A stretch of DNA of 64,000 nt from Dyadobacter sp. 50-39 (GCA_001898145.1 MKSR01000013.1:117724-181723), one strand, 5' to 3'. Positions 8,438 through 17,233 are shown, counted from the first letter of the stretch. The notes: generated from the letters alone by a model not told the origin. Numbers and translations are program-made.

Positions 8438-9010
8438 ATGAATATCAGACAGTTGAATAATCTGCCGATTACTGATTTTCTTAGTAGAATCGGCCTAGAA
8501 CCAAGTTATACGAAGGGAAAAAATCACTGGTATTTATCCCCCATTCGAGAACCGGAGCGTTCTGCGTCGTTTCGGGTAAATATGTCGATTAACAGATGGT
8601 ACGATTACGCTCTCATGCAGGGAGGAAAGTTATTTGACTTGGCCGAACGGCTGTTCCCAAACCTCGATGCATCCGGCGTGGTCGAAAAGATCAATTGCCT
8701 TTTTCTTTTTGAACGGCAAAATCATCCGGCAACAATTCTGTCGCAACCTATAAGGCAAAGCGTTACGGAAAAACAGCCAAACATTCCTGCTATTATCATT
8801 CGTGATACTAAGCCATTGGGAAACAATCCGGCGATTAACGGTTATCTGGCAGCTCGGGCGATTCCTCTTGAAATTGCCCATCCATATTGCAAGGAAGTCT
8901 ACTACCGGACTGGCGACAACAACTATTTTGCCGCCGGTTTTGAAAATCGGTCCGGCGGCTATGAGTGGAAAATACGGTGCCACAGACCACCCCATTCGGT
9001 GGCAGATTGA
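8438..9010 (+). pseudogene. DNA primase (CHC2/TOPRIM type), C-terminally truncated
   Basis: Residues 1-175 match the Bacteroidota mobile-element primase layout: INRWYDYALMQGGKLFDLAERLF near residue 50-70 is the zinc-finger-like domain region (without the Cys ligands), and later comes GFENRSGGYE, which in full-length relatives leads into the TOPRIM domain. After GGYE at about base 8964 the sequence becomes unrelated (WKIRCHRPPHSVAD) and stops. Relatives are roughly 300 residues or more, so the catalytic TOPRIM part is missing. The break coincides with sequence like the end of an IS21-type insertion. Confidence 0.7.
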
Positions 9011-9135
9011 TCATCAGGCCAAATTTACTTTCTTGAATTAACCCACTGATAAAAAGAGAGATAGCATGATCAATCTAGACCGAAATGAGTGGTCAGCCCA
9101 AAACAAAATCAGGTGGTCAGTTTTCCCGTAATCTC
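8965..9135. mobile_element. Possible remnant of IS21-type insertion sequence ends
   Basis: The left part carries CAGACCACCCCATTCGGTGG. The right part carries the opposite orientation twice (GAGTGGTCAGC, AGGTGGTCAG) near 9090 and 9110. Repeated GACCACC/GGTGGTC blocks at both ends are typical of IS21-family termini. No transposase frame lies between them. The primase gene loses homology exactly where this stretch begins. Assignment is from motif memory only. Confidence 0.4.
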
Positions 9136-9195
9136 CAATAAGGCCATTACTCGAATGATATAATGACCTTATACGGTATTCTGTTAAAATACCAA

Positions 9196-9792
9196 TTATT
9201 GAGGTATTATTACTTGCCCTGTGTTGGCACCAAATACACTTTTTCGAAAACCATACTCCAGTTGTTTCATGGTAACAGGAACTTCGCCTGGAAAATAGGG
9301 AAAATATTGTGGAGAATCTTCGATAACCGTGGGGCTAACAGCATTAATACGAACACCATCTTCAAGCTCAATGGCCGCAGCCTTTACAAATGCTTCAATG
9401 GCTCCATTGGCAGCAGCTGCATTAGCAAAATTCAGCTGTGGATCTGTTGTTAAAGCTCCGGCAATTAAAGTAAATGATCCTTTTGGTTGAATGTAGCGCT
9501 GTCCGATAAGTACCAGGTTGACCTGCCCCATCAATTTTCCCTCTATACCTTTTCGGAATTCTTTATCTGTCATTTTTTTCCAGGGACCAACATAGGTTGG
9601 GCCTGCTGTGGATATCAAAGCATCGAAAGGGCCTATTTGTTTGAATAGATTTTCTATTGATTCCAGCGACGTGATGTCGGCCTGGATATCTCCGCCGCTG
9701 GAAGACACTCTAATGATTTCGTGATCTTTTTCAAATGCACTGGCTAAATGTTTTCCCATGGTGCCTGTGGCACCGACAATGATAATTTTCAT
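9196..9792 (-). CDS. Short-chain dehydrogenase/reductase lacking the usual Tyr-Lys pair
   Basis: The 198-residue Rossmann protein has an N-terminal dinucleotide motif GATGTMG at residues 8-14, then DALISTAG (the NAG-like box) and SPTVIEDSP near the C-terminus. At the place of the catalytic YxxxK the sequence is FANAAAANGAIEAFVKAAAIEL, so Tyr and Lys are replaced by Ala and Asn. This fits a small SDR subfamily with similar NGA-x-EAFV segments. The substrate is unknown and the protein may bind cofactor without classical catalysis. It stands alone on the minus strand beside IS-like remnants. Confidence 0.8.
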   Translation of the reverse strand: MKIIIVGATGTMGKHLASAFEKDHEIIRVSSSGGDIQADITSLESIENLFKQIGPFDALISTAGPTYVGPWKKMTDKEFRKGIEGKLMGQVNLVLIGQRYIQPKGSFTLIAGALTTDPQLNFANAAAANGAIEAFVKAAAIELEDGVRINAVSPTVIEDSPQYFPYFPGEVPVTMKQLEYGFRKSVFGANTGQVIIPQ

Positions 9793-10207
9793 TTTGAATT
9801 AATAAATTAAAAAAAATTAAAAAAAGCGACCCTGAATTAATAAAATAAGAATTGATGGACTTTGAAGAAAGACTAAAACATCATGAAATGAACTGATCTC
9901 TTAGGCCGTTTTGGAATCGCATATATATGCAAAAGTAGCGTTGGCTAATGGCGGGTTGGTAGGACAGAAATACAGTAATGTAGGATTTACGCTCAATTAT
10001 TAGGATGTTATTTTGCTGTGTTTGGGGTTAAATGGTGGTCCAGGGATCTCGCAAAACGGGTTGTGCAATTTAACTGCACGGCACGTTTTGAAACAACTTT
10101 AAAACAAACTGATTTTCTTTGCCTTAACCTATTCAAAAGGAGCATGAAAGACCTGATTAAGGATAGGGCTATCCCAATTGTCCTGATAGCAATTACAACA
10201 AGAATTA
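9793..10207. other. 415-base intergenic stretch, possible second IS-end remnant
   Basis: No convincing gene is present. Around 10020-10060 the sequence (AAATGGTGGTCCAGGGATCTC) again resembles the GGTGGTC block of IS21-type ends. A short frame running to 10245 overlaps the end of the oxidoreductase gene on the opposite strand and looks random. Confidence 0.35.
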
Positions 10208-11140
10208 TCATTTGTAATCTTGTTGTAAATCAAATTCTTCCATGATCATTTTTTTGCTCACCGCAATGCCTGCCGACGTCCCCATTGCAACCGCGTTTGA
10301 GACGGTTCGCATGCGCGTTGCATTATCACCACATGCAAATACTCCTTCTATTGTGGTCTGAAGAGACAGATCTATTTTGATATAACCTTCATCAGTTAGT
10401 GCACATCCCAGAGATTCTAGAATTTGGCAGTGCTGTATGAAGGGTGCAGGAGCATAAATGGCACTTAAAGAAGATCGGGTGCCCTCTTTGAAAACAATAT
10501 CTTGAAGCTTCCCATCTATATGATCCAGTTTTTGAATCTGCTGTTCGACTATTACTATTCCTACTTTACCCAGTTGCTCAGTCTGCCTGGCGGTCAGTGT
10601 CGATGGCCCATTCGTAAACAGCGTCAAATTGTTCGTCCAGTTCGATATCAGCCTGGATAAATCGTAAGCGCTTTCTCCGTTACCCAATATCCCCGTTTTC
10701 TTATTTCTCACTTCGTATCCATGGCAATAAGGACAGTGAAGAACTGAGATGCCCCAACAGGATGCAAGCCCTTCAATGTCGGTCAAGACATCTTTGATCC
10801 CAGTGGCAAAAATCAGTTTCCTAGCAAAAAAAGTTGCGCCCGAGGCCAGTCCAATTTCAAAACCAGTATCAGTTTTTTTTCCACTGATTGCCTGTCCGTC
10901 AAGAAACGAAACAGTCTTATACATTTGCACCTGCTTTTTTCCAAGCTTTGCAATTTCCGAGGGTGTTCTGCCGTCATGAGTGAGAAAATTATGCGAATAA
11001 GGTGTTTGCCTGTTACAGGGGTACCCGCTATCAATAATTAAAACTTGTATCAAAGCTCTGCCCAATGCCATACCGGCTGCAAGCCCTGAATAACTTCCTC
11101 CGATAATGATTACATCAAAATTCTTGATTTTCATTGACAT
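10208..11140 (-). CDS. NAD(P)/FAD-dependent oxidoreductase, thioredoxin-reductase-like
   Basis: The protein has 310 residues. It carries an N-terminal FAD motif (IIIGGSYSGLAAGMALGRA), a redox-active Cys pair in the TrxR position (HCPYCHGYE, residues ~140-150), a second dinucleotide motif GILGNGESAYDLSRL, and the C-terminal FAD motif VFACGDNATRMRTVSNAVAMGTSAG. The overall layout matches the bacterial thioredoxin-reductase fold, with CPYC in place of CATC. It is likely a flavin disulfide reductase of unknown partner. It follows the small membrane protein gene (23 bases) on the same strand, and an AraC-type regulator is divergent upstream. The start could also be the second Met. Confidence 0.85.
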   Translation of the reverse strand: MSMKIKNFDVIIIGGSYSGLAAGMALGRALIQVLIIDSGYPCNRQTPYSHNFLTHDGRTPSEIAKLGKKQVQMYKTVSFLDGQAISGKKTDTGFEIGLASGATFFARKLIFATGIKDVLTDIEGLASCWGISVLHCPYCHGYEVRNKKTGILGNGESAYDLSRLISNWTNNLTLFTNGPSTLTARQTEQLGKVGIVIVEQQIQKLDHIDGKLQDIVFKEGTRSSLSAIYAPAPFIQHCQILESLGCALTDEGYIKIDLSLQTTIEGVFACGDNATRMRTVSNAVAMGTSAGIAVSKKMIMEEFDLQQDYK

Positions 11141-11163
11141 GTATTTTTAGCGTATACGATTTG

Positions 11164-11388
11164 CTACTGATGCTCTGGCATGCTGGAAATAAGACTGACA
11201 AGGCGATTTACTAGGGGAAGCCCAATAAATACGATCCAAGGTACCAGCACCATAGTCAAAATCAGGGTTCGTTGATACAGTGGCAAAATTGCCAGGGGTT
11301 CACCCAGGAAATAAAGAAAAAGAGTAATTGATGGATAAATCACTACCCAGATTTTTAGGGATCCGATTAATTTGCCTTTCGTTGTCAT
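11164..11388 (-). CDS. Small two-helix membrane protein
   Basis: The 74-residue protein has two hydrophobic segments (about residues 11-28 and 38-60) separated by a short polar turn and short charged ends. It lies immediately upstream of the flavin oxidoreductase on the same strand, with a 23-base gap, so it is probably the first gene of a two-gene operon divergent from the AraC-type regulator. No family is named with confidence. Proteins of this size next to such regulators often belong to a DUF2798-like group, but that is a guess. Confidence 0.65.
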   Translation of the reverse strand: MTTKGKLIGSLKIWVVIYPSITLFLYFLGEPLAILPLYQRTLILTMVLVPWIVFIGLPLVNRLVSLISSMPEHQ

Positions 11389-11584
11389 TCTGTTTTTTTT
11401 TAAATTGCTTTCTGGCTACAAAAGTAATTTCGAGGCAGATTGACGGGTAGGACGAAAATTTAGTTGTATAGGATTTATCTCGAATGAACCTGATAAAAAG
11501 GCTCCTAGAAATTTCTTAATTTTAAATGGCATTAAATACCTGTCTTGTGGAAGCGGAACTTTGACCCTTTTAAAGATTACAATT

Positions 11585-12448
11585 ATGAAAACAATCCCGA
11601 TCAGATATATCGCCGATACACATCAACAGCAAATTACTGACGGCCGGTTTAGTATCAGAAGTATCAGCGACGTACTTAAGGGAAAGGATTTAATCCACGA
11701 TCTTCACAAGCACGACTTCTACTTTATTCTGGCTGTGGAACAGGGAACAGGCGTTCATGAAATCGATTTTGTTAGTTACGATGTTCAGGATGGAGCTATA
11801 TTTATCCTGCGTCCTGGTCAGGTTCATCAACTTCGATTGAAAGCAGATTGTACGGGCTATTTATTAGAATTTGATAATTCGTTTTATCAGCCCAAAAACT
11901 CCATAACAGAACAACAATGGAGGAAGGCCACTGGCCGTAACTATTGTCAAGTCGAGGAAATCAGATTCAAAAGACTGCATACATATCTCACAAACAGTTT
12001 AAATGAGCTCACCTTAAAACAGGAAGGTTATAATGAAGCCATTAAAGCGAACATGGATCTTTTCTTTATCGAGTTTGTAAGGCAAAGCCAAAATCCGAAG
12101 CAACCTTCAGCTGGAATTACCACGTATATACAGGAGCGGTATGAGCAACTGCTACGGTTATTAGAGGCAAATATTACCGACGTCAAAAGTGTTTCGGAGT
12201 ACGCGAAACTGCTCAATCTATCTCTGTACCAGCTAAATGCTATCACAAAGGCATCTGTTGGTAAAACGACAGCTGAATTAATTAATGAACAAATTATCTT
12301 GGAAGCAAAAAGGTATTTGCTTGCTACCCCTAACCAAATCAAGGATATTGCCTGGCATTTAGGTTACGAGGACACTTCGTACTTCATACGTTTTTTTAAG
12401 AATCATACGGGGCAATCACCGGATGCCTTCCGGAAGAATTTCAAATAG
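11585..12448 (+). CDS. AraC-family transcriptional regulator
   Basis: The 287-residue protein has an N-terminal cupin-type sensing domain (about 1-150; HDLHKHDFYFILAVEQGTG, GAIFILRPGQVHQL). The C-terminal AraC DNA-binding domain has two HTHs, ending DIAWHLGYEDTSYFIRFFKNHTGQSPDAFRK. ATG 11585 is chosen over an upstream TTG because the typical MKTIPIRYI start follows it. It is divergent from the membrane protein/oxidoreductase pair, which is the likely target. The sensed ligand is unknown. Confidence 0.9.
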   Translation: MKTIPIRYIADTHQQQITDGRFSIRSISDVLKGKDLIHDLHKHDFYFILAVEQGTGVHEIDFVSYDVQDGAIFILRPGQVHQLRLKADCTGYLLEFDNSFYQPKNSITEQQWRKATGRNYCQVEEIRFKRLHTYLTNSLNELTLKQEGYNEAIKANMDLFFIEFVRQSQNPKQPSAGITTYIQERYEQLLRLLEANITDVKSVSEYAKLLNLSLYQLNAITKASVGKTTAELINEQIILEAKRYLLATPNQIKDIAWHLGYEDTSYFIRFFKNHTGQSPDAFRKNFK

Positions 12449-12973
12449 CTCCTACTTGAATTCATTAATCATCCTGTCAGCGCCTTTAAAAGCTATTTCA
12501 CTCTTGTGAATGGCTGGATATTCTGTTTGGTACACTTATTGGGAATCAGAAAACTTTCAAATTGAAGAAGTGGGTATGCCTTTCCAGCAGATGACCACCA
12601 TCTGGTATGCTTTAAAGAGCAGGAGTTGCCGAAATGGCAATTGATACAGCATGTAAAACCTTGAAATAGAGCGGTTAAACATAATTAATAATTTGTAATT
12701 CGTGCTACTCAACTTGGTAAATGTCCTATCTGGAAGCCACAGGCATATGCTAATTTTGTTTTGTTGATATCAGCAACAGATTCTTACTTAAATATTTCGA
12801 CTTTTAATTTACAAAAAAATGAAACGAATAAGAGACCCTTCAAAAAAGAGGGTGTGGGATGTATTGCCATTCTGATCGATGGGTCCATGTCCAAAATGAG
12901 TCATAGGATCCATTTTACTCCAAGTCAATTTCTAATCAAATTTTTCAGTTCAAAAATCTTAACTAAATCGATC
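12449..12973. other. 525-base intergenic stretch without a supported gene
   Basis: A frame continuous with the barrel gene starts near 12761, but its first 70 codons have no signal peptide and look random, so the barrel gene is started at 12974. No RNA gene or repeat was recognised here. Confidence 0.4.
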
Positions 12974-13663
12974 ATGTATTTATCATTTTTTACAATAGCG
13001 AAATTATTAGCAACAATACTGTTGTTGATGATTATTTCAGTCCCGACATTTCCGCAGCAAAGTCGTTTCGGTATTTCAATCAATTCATTGACGACAAACT
13101 TTAATTATGGAAGTTCGAATAAATCATTGCAACCATACAAGAAAGCCTTTAAAGGGTTACAGATTGGGACATCATATCAGGCTGGGATAAGTCGTATGTT
13201 TTCAATAGTTCCAGAGATTAATTTCGCGATTAAGGGCGGAGCGTTGAAAGCGAATAATCCGGTTGCATTCAATAAATTAACTTTGCGCATTTATACTGTT
13301 GAAACGCCAGTATTCGCTCGTTTACACTTAAAACAATTTTATATAAACGCAGGCCCATATACTGCTTACACGTTAGGCGGGCGCTTGAAAATAAATGGTT
13401 CGGAAGATTTGGCAGGATCTTCGACCAAGGTTTCATTTGGCAGCGAGGCAACAGAATTAAACCGCTGGGATTATGGTTTTCAGGCCGGTGCAGGTTACAA
13501 CTTTAAACTCAAGAAATCCACGCTCACTTTGGATGCTCGTTATGGTTATGGCTTAGCTAGCATCTCGAATGACATCAATCGGTATAACCGAACTCTTAAT
13601 ATTAGTTTGGTCGTTTCAAATCGGCAAAAGAAGAGTAAGGGCCCGGAAAACCGTAATAAATAA
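12974..13663 (+). CDS. PorT-like outer-membrane beta-barrel protein
   Basis: The 229-residue protein has a signal peptide in its first ~30 residues (MYLSFFTIAKLLATILLLMI). Alternating strands follow: FKGLQIGTSYQAGISRMFSIVPEINFAIKGG, FYINAGPYTAYTLGGRLK, and WDYGFQAGAGYNFKLKKSTLTLDARYGYGLASI. This is the repeat pattern of PorT/OmpW-like eight-stranded barrels common in Bacteroidota. ATG 12974 is chosen because it opens the signal peptide. The basic C-terminal tail after the last strand (RQKKSKGPENRNK) is unusual for a barrel that should end in an aromatic residue. The gene is monocistronic. Confidence 0.8.
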   Translation: MYLSFFTIAKLLATILLLMIISVPTFPQQSRFGISINSLTTNFNYGSSNKSLQPYKKAFKGLQIGTSYQAGISRMFSIVPEINFAIKGGALKANNPVAFNKLTLRIYTVETPVFARLHLKQFYINAGPYTAYTLGGRLKINGSEDLAGSSTKVSFGSEATELNRWDYGFQAGAGYNFKLKKSTLTLDARYGYGLASISNDINRYNRTLNISLVVSNRQKKSKGPENRNK

Positions 13664-13740
13664 AAATTCGATATCAACACATGAGGTTAGCATTTAATGA
13701 ATTAGTCTTTGAAAGTTCTCTAAATAACTGAATAGAAAGA

Positions 13741-13770
13741 CGGACTGGTTTTTCACTGGCCCGTTTTCTC
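13741..13770 (+). terminator. Possible terminator of the barrel gene
   Basis: CGGACTGGT and ACTGGCCCG can form a nine-base stem with one mismatch and two G-T pairs around a TTTTC loop, followed by TTTTCTC. It lies 78 bases beyond the barrel stop codon. Confidence 0.4.
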
Positions 13771-14360
13771 ATAAGTCATCATAAAAAGTAAAACGCAGTG
13801 TACTTGCTGCTGTTCAGCACGTGACTGAAGGTAAAAAAACAATCGAGAGCTGCATTTTGAGAAGGATCAGGAAATAGCTATTTCTTAAAGGGTACCTGCT
13901 GACTGCATTTTAGCAACATGATCTGAAAGTTCGCTGCTACCGAACGTTGATTTAACTTCTGAGTACGGTTGTTTGTAAAACACGCCTGGGGAGCTTTGTA
14001 GAAGTACTGGCAACGAATGTGAAAATCATCTGCACTTGCCCCCATGGATGATGATTATGAAAGCAAAGTACATTAATTGGTACCGTTGAAAGACTAGACC
14101 ACTAAGCTGATTTTTTAATCGCCTTGAAAAAGAAGATGTTATCAGAATGGTCGAAGAATGTAGTCAATCATCATTGAAAGGCCAGAAGGAATCTCCATCG
14201 GATTTCGAAAGGCTGCATACCCAGTGCACTAACTGCACCATAATCTGCAAAAAAATGTTATTTTTTGACAGGTTTGAAAAAAGAAGCAGTGAATTCTGTG
14301 ACAATTCAAAGCCATTTATATACTAATAGCTAAAATGGTCTTGAACCAATATAGAATATT
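13771..14360. other. 590-base noncoding stretch upstream of the sigma factor gene
   Basis: No supported gene, RNA or repeat was seen. Short frames overlap the sigma factor start, but the only one with good family similarity is the one at 14361. Confidence 0.4.
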
Positions 14361-14855
14361 ATGTCTTTTGAAAAGGATTTTATTAAAACCATTCAAGAAA
14401 AATCGGGGATCATCAACAGTATTTGTAGCGCCTATTTTCCAAAGCTGGATGATTTCAAAGATGCAAGGCAAGACGTCATTTTACAGCTCTGGCGCTCTTT
14501 TCCTACATTCCGTAGTGAGTCAAAAATTAGCACCTGGATCTATAAAGTAGCCCTGAACACCATAATTGCGAAAAGTAAAAAGGTGCAAAAGCACAAGCTA
14601 AACGAGCCTATATCACAAGCACACATTGATCAGATATCTTCTAGCACTGATTTATTAGCAGATGGTACTCAGGAATTTACGTGGCTGGTCAGCAAGCTCG
14701 ATGACTGCGATAAAGGAATTTTTATGCTTTTGGTGGAAGGATATACCAATAAGGAAATTGCCCTAATTTTGAATTTAACTGCTACCAATGTAAGTACAAG
14801 GCTGAACCGGCTGAAAAACAAACTTAAAGACCGTTATCTGAATGAATACAAGTGA
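14361..14855 (+). CDS. RNA polymerase sigma factor, ECF type
   Basis: The 164-residue protein has region 2 at about 25-70 (FKDARQDVILQLWRSFPTFR, STWIYKVALNTI). Region 4 lies at about 110-155 (GIFMLLVEGYTNKEIALIL, TATNVSTRLNRLKNKL). It would direct RNA polymerase to a small set of promoters, usually under an anti-sigma factor encoded just downstream. Here the next frame overlaps its end by 14 bases and is a short stub. ATG 14361 gives the standard MSFEKDF-type start. Confidence 0.9.
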   Translation: MSFEKDFIKTIQEKSGIINSICSAYFPKLDDFKDARQDVILQLWRSFPTFRSESKISTWIYKVALNTIIAKSKKVQKHKLNEPISQAHIDQISSSTDLLADGTQEFTWLVSKLDDCDKGIFMLLVEGYTNKEIALILNLTATNVSTRLNRLKNKLKDRYLNEYK

Positions 14856-15027
14856 ACTAGAAAATGCCTGGGTGCACCACAAAGAGCATTTTGAGAATCA
14901 GCTAATATCCGAGGGCGACATTTTATTCGTCATACACCAAGATATTGACGGGCATGCAAAACTGCGACCGTTCCTTTATAACTGGACGTTATTTCTGTTC
15001 TTATTTACCTTTTGCCAGACCTGCTGA
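14842..15027 (+). CDS. Truncated sigma-partner membrane protein
   Basis: The 61-residue product begins MNTSELENAWVHHKEHFENQ, the start style of small membrane proteins encoded behind Bacteroidota ECF sigma factors. It reaches one hydrophobic segment (YNWTLFLFLFTFC) and stops. Its start overlaps the end of the sigma factor gene and its TGA shares the A with the lgt ATG, so translation may be coupled through all three genes. It looks like the N-terminal stub of a longer anti-sigma-like protein cut by the arrival of lgt. If so, the sigma factor may lack its control partner. Confidence 0.5.
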   Translation: MNTSELENAWVHHKEHFENQLISEGDILFVIHQDIDGHAKLRPFLYNWTLFLFLFTFCQTC

Positions 15028-15851
15028 TGCTATATTATATTATCTGGGATGTTCGGCCAGAAGTGTTTCCTTGGACTGGAGTGCCGCGTTGGTATGGCGT
15101 TTTCTGGGCAATTGGTGTGCTTTTGAGTATAACTGCTACGCGCTATATTTTCAATAATGAAAAGCGCCCCAGTGATGAAGTAGATAAACTTACAATCTAT
15201 TTGATGATTGGGGCGTTGATTGGGGCTCGTTTGGGTCACGTTCTGTTTTATGATCCTGCATATTATTGGCAGCATCCAATCGAAATTTTACCCGTTTCAC
15301 TTAACCCAGCATTTCATTTTACCGGTCTTGCTGGGCTAGCAAGCCATGGAGGCGGAATGGGGCTGATCACTTCTGCCTTCATTTTCGCAAGGAGAAAAAA
15401 GCTAGATTTTATTTGGCTCCTAGACCGAATTGCCATTGTTGTACCACTATGCGGGGCTTTTATCCGTTTGGGTAATTTGATGAATTCGGAGATGATAGGG
15501 ATTCCATCTAATATGGTCTGGGCATTTGTGTTTACATCCGTTGATAATGTGCCCAGACACCCTGCACAATTGTACGAAGCTATATACTGTGGGATTCTGT
15601 TTGCGGTTATGCTTTATCTATGGCGACGCAAACGGGACCATTGGCGGAATGGGACCCTGTTTGGTGTGATGATAACGATTCTTTTCTCACTTCGCTTTCT
15701 GGATGAATTTTTCAAAGTGAACCAAGAAAGTTTTGAGAATAGCATGATGCTTAATATGGGCCAGATACTTAGTATACCGTTTATTTTGATTGGATTAATC
15801 ACAATAGCTTTCAGGCACCATGTTTCCGCGCATGATTCACAACAGAGCTAG
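15027..15851 (+). CDS. lgt: Prolipoprotein diacylglyceryl transferase
   Basis: Lgt transfers diacylglyceryl from phosphatidylglycerol to the lipobox Cys of prelipoproteins in the inner membrane. The 274-residue polytopic protein has GALIGARLGHVLFYDP, the HGGGMG box and the signature region IRLGNLMNSEMIG; the last differs from the usual GRxGNFxNGE but keeps Arg and Asn. A TTG at 15012 is possible, but ATG 15027 overlaps the previous TGA. An lgt on a mobile element is probably a second copy beside the chromosomal one and may help lipidate cargo lipoproteins. Confidence 0.9.
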   Translation: MLYYIIWDVRPEVFPWTGVPRWYGVFWAIGVLLSITATRYIFNNEKRPSDEVDKLTIYLMIGALIGARLGHVLFYDPAYYWQHPIEILPVSLNPAFHFTGLAGLASHGGGMGLITSAFIFARRKKLDFIWLLDRIAIVVPLCGAFIRLGNLMNSEMIGIPSNMVWAFVFTSVDNVPRHPAQLYEAIYCGILFAVMLYLWRRKRDHWRNGTLFGVMITILFSLRFLDEFFKVNQESFENSMMLNMGQILSIPFILIGLITIAFRHHVSAHDSQQS

Positions 15852-16010
15852 TTCAAAAACTTCTTAAAAACAGAATCCGCATTAAAATTTAAAGAGAATG
15901 GAATTTATTTATCTTGCCCAGCTGTGAGATTATTCGGTGGCTAAATTGTACTAAATATTTCAAGATCAGACGAGAGGAAAGATCCACTATATAACCGGTC
16001 AGGATGTGAT

Positions 16011-16247
16011 TTACCTTTTGTGGAGATTCCTGACTCTTGGTATTGATGAATTAGAAGACATATTCGGCAAAGTCTCACTTTGAATTTCCTGCATTTTATC
16101 AATCCTAGGCTGAAATAGCCCAATTTTCATCAAACTTTGAATTGTCCAGCCCTTTACCTCCGGACTGATTACCATAACGATAGTAAATAAGATTAGTACT
16201 GCGGAAAATATGTTTGAGGCTGAAAACCAGTTTTTAGTCATTTTCAT
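16011..16247 (-). CDS. Thioredoxin-like membrane stub (N-terminal fragment)
   Basis: The 78-residue product starts MKMTKNWFSASNIFSAVLIL, followed by a segment (SPEVKGWTIQSLMKIGLFQPRI) resembling the N-terminal anchor of Bacteroidota TlpA/redoxin-family proteins. The thioredoxin domain with CxxC that should follow is missing, and the tail (NMSSNSSIPRVRNLHKR) looks random. It is therefore probably a truncated gene. It lies left of the sulfur island on the same strand and may have belonged to it. Start at 16247 is preferred over 16277. Confidence 0.5.
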   Translation of the reverse strand: MKMTKNWFSASNIFSAVLILFTIVMVISPEVKGWTIQSLMKIGLFQPRIDKMQEIQSETLPNMSSNSSIPRVRNLHKR

Positions 16248-16378
16248 ATGATATACTATATTTCGCCATACCGCCAATAACTCACTCTTATAGCCATTTT
16301 TACGGATGTGATCGTTCTAAGCAAAATATCCCCTTTAGTACCGATTCCCACTAAAATCTGAAAGTGGCTTTCGCAAAG

Positions 16379-16585
16379 TTACTTAGTTGATTTGTTTGTA
16401 TGCAAACCAAGAATCGAATAAAGAGGACAAAAGCTGATGAAGCTGGTCAGTATAAAAAGACCTGCAACCACAAGCAGCACGATAGCGACTGTACCAGAGA
16501 TAACGTTAGTATAGTAAAGGATCACAATTGCAATTGCAATCAGCACGCGCAAAACGCGGTCAAGTATTCCCATGTTCGCTTTCAT
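16379..16585 (-). CDS. DUF2892 (YgaP-like) inner-membrane protein
   Basis: The 68-residue protein has MGILDRVLRVLIAIAI at its start, two membrane helices and the hallmark SFCPLYSILGL at its end. DUF2892 domains occur alone or fused to rhodanese domains (as in YgaP) and are linked to sulfur metabolism. It has its own upstream palindrome (16638-16651), matching the sites in front of the other sulfur units, so it is likely coregulated. Confidence 0.85.
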   Translation of the reverse strand: MKANMGILDRVLRVLIAIAIVILYYTNVISGTVAIVLLVVAGLFILTSFISFCPLYSILGLHTNKSTK

Positions 16586-16637
16586 TGTTTTCGGATTAGT
16601 TTAGAAACAAATCTAACCTGAATTAAAACCAGATACA

Positions 16638-16651
16638 GTGACTTATGTCAC
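16638..16651. promoter_or_regulatory. Crp/Fnr-type site upstream of the DUF2892 gene
   Basis: AGTGA-CTTATG-TCACA contains the palindromic half-sites GTGA and TCAC separated by six bases, as in Crp-family operators. It lies 52 bases before the DUF2892 start codon. The same pattern occurs at 20253 and 21222. Confidence 0.6.
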
Positions 16652-16716
16652 ATAAGGAATACAATCTGGTCATAACAAAATTATAAAACGACTAATTCGG
16701 AGCGCTTTACTGTGAC

Positions 16717-17226
16717 CTAATGTGGTAACTGTTCTCTAAACCTACCATATACCCAAGTCCCTGCAATCGCACTAAGCAATGTGACGATAGTAACAGTAGC
16801 ACCCATCCCGATCTGCGCGAAAAGTGGGCCTGGACAAGCGCCCGTCAAACCCCACCCTAGCCCGAAAAGCAATCCGCCATAGATCTGTCCCTTACTAAAC
16901 TTTTTATCGGTAAAAGTAATCTTCTCACCTGAAATCGTATTGATATCAAACCGTTTGATTAGCCAGACTGAAATCATTCCAACCACGACCGCGCTTCCGA
17001 TAATGCCATACATATGAAACGATTGCAGCCGGAACATTTCCTGGATCCGGAACCAGCTAATCACCTCAGCTTTGACGAATAGTATCCCAAAAAACAGGCC
17101 GACCGTTAGATATTTCAGGTTGTAATACCATTTGTGCTGTTTTTGACTTTCGTTGATGCACATTGAATCCATTGCACGCATGTCGTGTTCTCTTTCCGCA
17201 GTTTGATCTATTAATAAATTGGCCAT
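16717..17226 (-). CDS. YeeE/YedE family transporter, second half
   Basis: The 169-residue membrane protein has about four helices. It carries the family signature GLGWGLTGACPGPLFAQIG, whose Cys is implicated in passing thiosulfate-type sulfur across the membrane in YeeE. The other half is encoded at 17858. Split YeeE/YedE pairs are common in Bacteroidota next to rhodaneses and MBL-fold persulfide dioxygenases. ATG 17226 (MANLLIDQ) is chosen over an upstream Met. It lies 7 bases behind the methyltransferase gene. Confidence 0.85.
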   Translation of the reverse strand: MANLLIDQTAEREHDMRAMDSMCINESQKQHKWYYNLKYLTVGLFFGILFVKAEVISWFRIQEMFRLQSFHMYGIIGSAVVVGMISVWLIKRFDINTISGEKITFTDKKFSKGQIYGGLLFGLGWGLTGACPGPLFAQIGMGATVTIVTLLSAIAGTWVYGRFREQLPH

Positions 17227-17233
17227 ACTCTTT

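Noticed and set aside
10018-10245. Plus-strand frame of 75 codons between the SDR and oxidoreductase genes
   Set aside because: No family similarity or start context; overlaps the oxidoreductase end and IS-like sequence.
14335-14550. Alternative frame overlapping the ECF sigma factor start
   Set aside because: The sigma factor frame has clear region 2 and 4 motifs; this one has none.
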